NCBI GenBank assembly: GCA_003661605.2
Contig: QMWL02000014.1
Location: forward strand, 1-10,783
Length of the DNA stretch: 10,783 nt
Direction: 5' to 3'
Source: an archaeon
GTDB lineage: Archaea > Thermoproteota > QMWL01
The notes under the pieces: model-generated
Database searches by the model: none
What the model saw: only the letters and a program-made list of their open reading frames with translations
What the model was told of the DNA's origin: nothing
Position numbers and translations under genes: made by a program
Part shown: positions 7,201 to 10,783 of the stretch, in pieces
How positions within the stretch are numbered: position 1 is the stretch's first letter
Layout: the number at the start of each line of letters is the position of its first letter

Positions 7201-7210
7201 CTAATTTAAC
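7201..7210 (-). promoter_or_regulatory. Possible TATA element for the GTPase-hel308 genes
   Basis: The 36-nt gap after mcm reads GTTAAATTAG on the minus strand, with its core about 24-25 nt before the GTG start at 7181. This is the spacing expected for a leaderless archaeal transcript. No Shine-Dalgarno-like motif precedes the GTG. It could be an internal promoter separating GTPase-hel308 expression from gins23-mcm, or simply an AT-rich intergenic spacer. Confidence 0.35.
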
Positions 7211-7217
7211 AAGAACG

Positions 7218-9311
7218 CTAATACCGCAGTCGCCGGAGCTTGCCAGGCTCGGGTTCCCACAGCTCCCCGCTTCGAAGAAGTTCTCCGATCGCACGCCGGA
7301 TTTCATCTTCTTTGAACTCTGACTTCAGTCTGTCTATGACTTCTTTATCTGGTGCTGCCTCGCCTCGGTCTTCGTACTCCTGTACAATCTCTAGTATGCG
7401 GCGGATAAGCAGACTAAATCTTGTACGGCGCTGTGAATCCATGGGAGCCTGTACGCGGTCTATGTCGATGAGGGAAGTCTCGCCTATTTGAATAGAGGCA
7501 ACTCGCTCTAGAGATCGACGTAGCAGGTTAAGCGCAGCTTCTGCGTCCTCTTCCCGAACTTCGCTTCGGAGGAATAGCCGTGCACGTGCCATCGCTAACC
7601 GCTTGAGGGCGGCAAGCTGCCTATGGGTAACTGAGATAAGGTGCGATTTTTCATAGTCGATATCAGGCGGTGTTCTAAGCTCTAGGTAGCCTTCTATCAA
7701 GCGGCGAATCGCTTTCTCGGTAAATTTAGGAGGTGGTAGGCTACGGACGTAGGAGATGAACTTACGCATAAAGTCAAGGGAGTATGGTGTTGGAGGCATT
7801 CCCTTTATGCTTCGTTTGAGTATCTTCTCGGCGATTTTGACATCAGTTTCTCTATGAGGTATGTCGCGAAGTACGAAGAATAGGTCAAAGCGCTCGAGAA
7901 GCGTTGGGGGGAGGTTTATGTTCGCACGGAAGGGTAGGTTGGGATCGTAGCGTCCTGCCTTTGGGTTAGCAGCAGCAAGGATAGGGCACCGTGCAGAGAG
8001 GGTGGCGTCGATCCCGGCTTTATGGATGGTGATGGTTTGCTTCTCCATAGCTTCGTGCAGAATGACAGCGTCTTCCTTCCGCATCTTGTCGATCTCATCT
8101 ATGCATACAACACCTTGATCGGCGAGAACGAGGGCGCCAACTTCGAGCATCCACCCAACAAGAGGATCGCGAACCACGGCTGCTGTTAATCCGGCAGCGG
8201 TTGCTGCACGCCCAGTAGCGTATATACCACGAGGGACGAGGTGGGAGACGAATCGTAGCAGTTCGGTTTTTCCGGTTGCAGGGTCACCGATTATCAGAAT
8301 GTGAATATCGGGTCGCTCGCGGATTACTGCAGTTTGTTCTTCGAAGGGCACTATTTCTCCATAGGGGGCGGCGCCGACAAGCTGGTAGAGAATCGCTTCC
8401 TTAAGGTCCTCTAGACCATACAGCTGGGGTGCAATCGACTCAATCAGATTGCGTAGGAAGGCGTCTCCTTTACTAACCTCCTCTTGGAACTTTCGAATAT
8501 CTTCCTCAGTAACTTCAACTTCACCGAGAGGTTTTGCTATCTGCTCGACATAGACAATTTCCATAAAGAACTGAGGGCCAGCTGGTCCCCGTCCTCGGGT
8601 ACGACGAAACTGAACCCCGATTATGCAAACCAATTTTACACGATGCCCGGGATGAATCTTGCCAACGAGATCACCGGCTACGCGAGCTTCGATTATACGC
8701 GGTATCTGCCCAGCTTCGAGCCGTTCAGGTTCTTCCTCCAGCCACACAATTTGCACATCCCGAAGCTCGGAGCTAGCTTCATCGATCTGTAGAGATACGC
8801 GTCTCTTGCATTTGGGACAGCGGGTGGGAAGAGCTACCGTAGTACCCTCAGGAACGATCTCAGCAACTTGACCGCAATTTGTGCAACGGAGCACTAAGCG
8901 CTCTGGCCAAGGTTGAGGAGCGGCGACGCGCGCGACAACGCAGCGAACTGCGACAATTTTGTTTACGTGTTCGGTGCTGACATCACGTATAGAAATTTCC
9001 ATAGGAATATTGTATACACGAACAGTGAAATCACGTAGGTTAACTGTATATGAAAAGTTGATGTTTTCACGGAGGTATCGTATTGCAGTTGCAGTCATTT
9101 TGGCAAGAGCTGCGCGGGGGTTGTCGAGGAGAAAATCTGCTAACCTTTCGTCAAAATGTAGTAGATGATTGAAGTCGATGTGTAAAGAAGTGGTAGTTTT
9201 CGCCTTTGCAGCGAGCTGGTTAAGAGCGTCGTGGTAGATACATACTCCTTCTACCGTATATGACCGTAGAAATTCGTAGAAGAGGTCCTCGAAGCTCTCG
9301 GTTTCGCTCAT
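7218..9311 (-). CDS. mcm: MCM replicative DNA helicase
   Basis: This 697-residue, normal-length archaeal MCM is the hexameric 3'-5' helicase that unwinds origins and forks with GINS and Cdc45/RecJ-type partners. N-terminal domain: zinc ribbon with Cys 143/146 and 165/168, and a basic loop FRRTRGRG (235-242) placed like the DNA-binding N-terminal hairpin. AAA+ domain: Walker A GDPATGKTELL at 342-352, Walker B VCIDEIDKM at 402-410, an ITIHKAGIDATLSAR hairpin region, sensor 1 AAANP at 446-450, and arginine finger LLERFD at 471-476. The C-terminal ~65 residues look like the usual winged helix. Walker A differs from the typical MCM GDPxxAKS, and the finger reads ERFD rather than SRFD. No intein is present. 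The ATG at 9311 overlaps the gins23 TGA by 4 nt (ATGA), implying translational coupling. Confidence 0.97.
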   Translation of the reverse strand: MSETESFEDLFYEFLRSYTVEGVCIYHDALNQLAAKAKTTTSLHIDFNHLLHFDERLADFLLDNPRAALAKMTATAIRYLRENINFSYTVNLRDFTVRVYNIPMEISIRDVSTEHVNKIVAVRCVVARVAAPQPWPERLVLRCTNCGQVAEIVPEGTTVALPTRCPKCKRRVSLQIDEASSELRDVQIVWLEEEPERLEAGQIPRIIEARVAGDLVGKIHPGHRVKLVCIIGVQFRRTRGRGPAGPQFFMEIVYVEQIAKPLGEVEVTEEDIRKFQEEVSKGDAFLRNLIESIAPQLYGLEDLKEAILYQLVGAAPYGEIVPFEEQTAVIRERPDIHILIIGDPATGKTELLRFVSHLVPRGIYATGRAATAAGLTAAVVRDPLVGWMLEVGALVLADQGVVCIDEIDKMRKEDAVILHEAMEKQTITIHKAGIDATLSARCPILAAANPKAGRYDPNLPFRANINLPPTLLERFDLFFVLRDIPHRETDVKIAEKILKRSIKGMPPTPYSLDFMRKFISYVRSLPPPKFTEKAIRRLIEGYLELRTPPDIDYEKSHLISVTHRQLAALKRLAMARARLFLRSEVREEDAEAALNLLRRSLERVASIQIGETSLIDIDRVQAPMDSQRRTRFSLLIRRILEIVQEYEDRGEAAPDKEVIDRLKSEFKEDEIRRAIGELLRSGELWEPEPGKLRRLRY

Positions 9312-9838
9312 TGCTCACCTACTTGAAACATTTCGTCCCAAAACTTGTGCCAGCTTGCAACAGCGTCTCGAAGTTGTTTTACAAGCTCGACCTCCATAGC
9401 AGATAGCTGCTCCTCGTCTATAGGCAAGGTTATGCTATGGCAGATCTTCTGCAGGCGAAACGACATGATGATTTGCTTCGCGATTCGACGGAGTCGTTGA
9501 TCAGAGAGCGCGCTTAGTTCGTGATATCGCAACGCTACAGCGAGGCGTGTGTGAAAATCAGGTTCTAGAGAAGAAAGAGGAGCTCCAAATCGCTCCCGCG
9601 TTCTCACCTTAAATATTTGGTTCTGTGAGATAAAGGGATCTTCCTTAAACCGAACCACTCCGAAACGGGATAGAAGGATTGCAACCCAGAGGGGTAAATC
9701 AACCTCCTCCCCTCGCTCGAGAGCGGGTATTGTAAGCCCAGTTAGTTGTATAGGTGTTGCTAGTGGAGCAGTTGCCTCCACTGTTACTGGACGCTCTTCG
9801 TACAGCAACAGTAGGTCGTGGAGCTTTTCGTAGAGCAA
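9308..9838 (-). CDS. gins23: GINS complex subunit, Gins23 (Sld5/Psf2-3-like) type
   Basis: This is a 176-residue protein. GINS is an essential part of the archaeal replicative helicase complex, bridging MCM and the RecJ/Cdc45-like subunit. The N-terminal ~60 residues form a small beta domain ending LERGEEVDLPLWVAILLSRFGVVRF (41-65), the pattern that in archaeal Gins23 proteins precedes the helical A domain. Helical, charged sequence follows to the end. The placement directly upstream of mcm with a 4-nt ATGA overlap is the arrangement known from several crenarchaea, and it supports the assignment more strongly than sequence alone. The TTG start at 9838 is preceded by an in-frame TAA and an AAGGGA about 5 nt before it; a GTG at residue 20 is the next option. 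A TATA-like CCTTAATC lies about 27 nt upstream of the TTG. Confidence 0.85.
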   Translation of the reverse strand: MLYEKLHDLLLLYEERPVTVEATAPLATPIQLTGLTIPALERGEEVDLPLWVAILLSRFGVVRFKEDPFISQNQIFKVRTRERFGAPLSSLEPDFHTRLAVALRYHELSALSDQRLRRIAKQIIMSFRLQKICHSITLPIDEEQLSAMEVELVKQLRDAVASWHKFWDEMFQVGEQ

Positions 9839-9860
9839 GCGTTCCCTTGAGCGTGGAGGG

Positions 9861-9870
9861 GATTAAGGTT
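9861..9870 (-). promoter_or_regulatory. Possible TATA element for the gins23-mcm operon
   Basis: The minus strand reads AACCTTAATC, centred about 27 nt before the gins23 TTG start. This fits an archaeal promoter producing a transcript that begins at or next to the start codon. The match to a TATA consensus is modest. It lies in the 82-bp gap downstream of the glutamate-synthase-like gene and its T-rich terminator, where a new transcription unit would be expected to begin. Confidence 0.4.
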
Positions 9871-9888
9871 TGTTGCGGTGTGGATTAC

Positions 9889-9898
9889 ACTAGCTAGT
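9889..9898. repeat. Perfect 10-bp palindrome ACTAGCTAGT
   Basis: A perfect palindrome lies between the T-rich tract after the glutamate-synthase-like gene and the candidate gins23 promoter, about 25 bp upstream of that TATA-like element. It could be a regulator site for the replication operon or part of the terminator region. A 10-bp palindrome can also arise by chance. Confidence 0.25.
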
Positions 9899-9900
9899 CA

Positions 9901-9912
9901 GAAAAACGAAAG
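9901..9912 (-). terminator. T-rich intrinsic terminator after the glutamate-synthase-like gene
   Basis: On the minus strand, 9 nt past the TAG stop of the glutamate-synthase-like gene, the sequence reads CTTTCGTTTTTC. Archaeal RNA polymerase commonly terminates at such T-runs without a stable hairpin. No GC-rich stem precedes it. Confidence 0.55.
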
Positions 9913-9920
9913 TTGAGCGA

Positions 9921-10783
9921 CTAGCCGAAGTAACGTTCCCACTGAGGGAGTACGTAGTCCTCGATGCCTATGAGTTTAACACCAGTAATCGCAGCAGCAT
10001 CTACAGTAATCGCACGTAGATCCTCGCGACTCAGCTCTTTGATGCTTGTATGACCGCTAAGCATGGTCAGAATCTTGACTTCTTCGGTAGCTGCACGTAT
10101 CCAGTTAGCAATGCGTTCGGCGGTCTTGTCTACGTTGAGGCGCTTGCGGAGGGCGGGATCTTGGCTAGTAATCCCGTATGGACAGCGCCCTGTGTAGCAC
10201 TGGAAGCATGCACGGCTACCCGCAGCTACTTCGATAGCGGAGGCTACCGCTACAGCATCTGCACCGAGAGCGAGTGCTTTGTAGACATCGGCTCCATTGC
10301 GGATACCACCGAGGAGGATGAGCTTAATGTCACCGTACACTCCAGCATCCTTGAGGGCCTTTACTGCAGGAGGTAGAACACCGATCGTGGGAATTCCTGC
10401 ATGCTGGATCGCGACCTCTGGCGAGCAGCCAGTACCACCCTCCATACCGTCAATCGCGATAGCATCAACATCCGCCTCAGCTGCGATCTTGACATCCTTG
10501 TAGATACGACCAGGTCCTAGCTTGATGATTATCGGCTTCTCATAGTCCACAACGTCCCTGAGGATCTGGACGATCTTCTTAAGGTCGTCCTTATCTAGAG
10601 CGTCGTAGAATCGCGCGGGGCTTAGGGCATCGGTTCCCACAGGGAGGCCACGAACCTTTGAGATAGCCTCAGTAACTTTCTCACCCAGTAGGTGACCACC
10701 CATTCCGGGCTTTGCACCTTGCCCGATCTTGACCTCGATCGCGTCCGCCTTCACAAGGTAGTCTAGGTTAACGCCCCAGCGTC
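9921..10783 (-). CDS. gltB: Glutamate-synthase-like FMN/Fe-S oxidoreductase (GltB domain 2 type), partial (N-terminus off the right edge)
   Basis: The frame is open from the window edge (RWGVNLDYLVKADAI...), so the GTG at 10754 is internal and the gene begins outside. This is the FMN-binding, glutamate-producing half of glutamate synthase (COG0069), which in archaea often stands alone and works with a separate glutaminase domain, or belongs to the related methylamine-glutamate synthase C subunits. Numbering from the first full codon (10781): KIGQGAKPGMGG at 18-29, KLGPGR at 87-92, DGMEGGTGCSPEV at 111-123, GGIRNGADVYKALALGADAV at 158-177, and an iron-sulfur segment CFQCYTGRCPYGITSQDP with Cys at 192, 195 and 200. 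The C-terminus (GVKLIGIEDYVLPQWERYFG) matches the tail region of the family. The product would be glutamate from 2-oxoglutarate and ammonia, using reduced ferredoxin or NAD(P)H; the donor is not readable. A T-rich terminator follows the TAG. Confidence 0.88.
   Translation of the reverse strand, partial: RWGVNLDYLVKADAIEVKIGQGAKPGMGGHLLGEKVTEAISKVRGLPVGTDALSPARFYDALDKDDLKKIVQILRDVVDYEKPIIIKLGPGRIYKDVKIAAEADVDAIAIDGMEGGTGCSPEVAIQHAGIPTIGVLPPAVKALKDAGVYGDIKLILLGGIRNGADVYKALALGADAVAVASAIEVAAGSRACFQCYTGRCPYGITSQDPALRKRLNVDKTAERIANWIRAATEEVKILTMLSGHTSIKELSREDLRAITVDAAAITGVKLIGIEDYVLPQWERYFG

Noticed and set aside
8263..8288. Intein insertion at the MCM P-loop
   Set aside because: MCM is a known intein site, but the P-loop is uninterrupted and the protein has normal length.
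8484..8792. 102-codon plus-strand frame over the mcm N-terminal region
   Set aside because: Antisense to the MCM N-terminal and zinc-ribbon coding region; no motif of its own.
9921..10754. Complete 277-codon gene starting at GTG 10754
   Set aside because: The frame stays open to the window edge and the upstream residues continue the conserved glutamate-synthase sequence, so this is a 5'-truncated gene rather than a complete one.
1..10783. CRISPR arrays, transposons, rRNA or phage genes
   Set aside because: No regularly spaced repeats, transposase/integrase motifs or rRNA sequence were recognised on either strand.

Overview
The window comes from an archaeon, most likely a thermophile of the TACK/Thermoproteota side, though the exact lineage cannot be read from it. 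The archaeal call rests on an MCM replicative helicase whose gene overlaps a GINS23-type gene, a Hel308-family helicase, a tRNA promoter of the TATA-box type with an encoded CCA, and an archaeal-type stand-alone glutamate-synthase FMN domain. The tRNA-Cys stems are almost all G:C while the rest of the DNA is only about half G+C, which is typical of heat-loving organisms. Start codons are strikingly skewed to TTG.

Layout, left to right: (1) the 5' part of a Hrq1/YprA-type (COG1205) superfamily 2 helicase on the minus strand, running off the left edge; (2) tRNA-Cys(GCA), minus strand, with its own TATA box; (3) an asparagine-synthetase-like ATP-pyrophosphatase protein with a degenerate N-terminal half, minus strand; (4) a 31-bp divergent gap carrying a tandem 9-bp repeat; (5) purB (adenylosuccinate lyase), the only plus-strand gene; (6) a minus-strand block that reads, in transcription order, gins23 - mcm - TGS-domain GTPase - hel308, with two 4-nt start/stop overlaps and one 36-nt gap; (7) the 3' part of a glutamate-synthase-like FMN/Fe-S oxidoreductase, minus strand, running off the right edge and followed by a T-rich terminator.

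The gins23-mcm pair encodes parts of the replicative CMG-like helicase. The linked GTPase and Hel308 (repair of stalled forks) suggest a replication/fork-maintenance transcription unit. purB converges on hel308 and the two genes overlap by 22 bp; that overlap is itself an inverted repeat. The remaining genes are purine, amide/nitrogen metabolism and DNA-repair housekeeping. No mobile element, CRISPR array, rRNA or clearly novel multi-gene system was seen. The points of interest are local: start-codon bias, motif variants in MCM and the GTPase, the overlap hairpin and the divergent-gap repeat.
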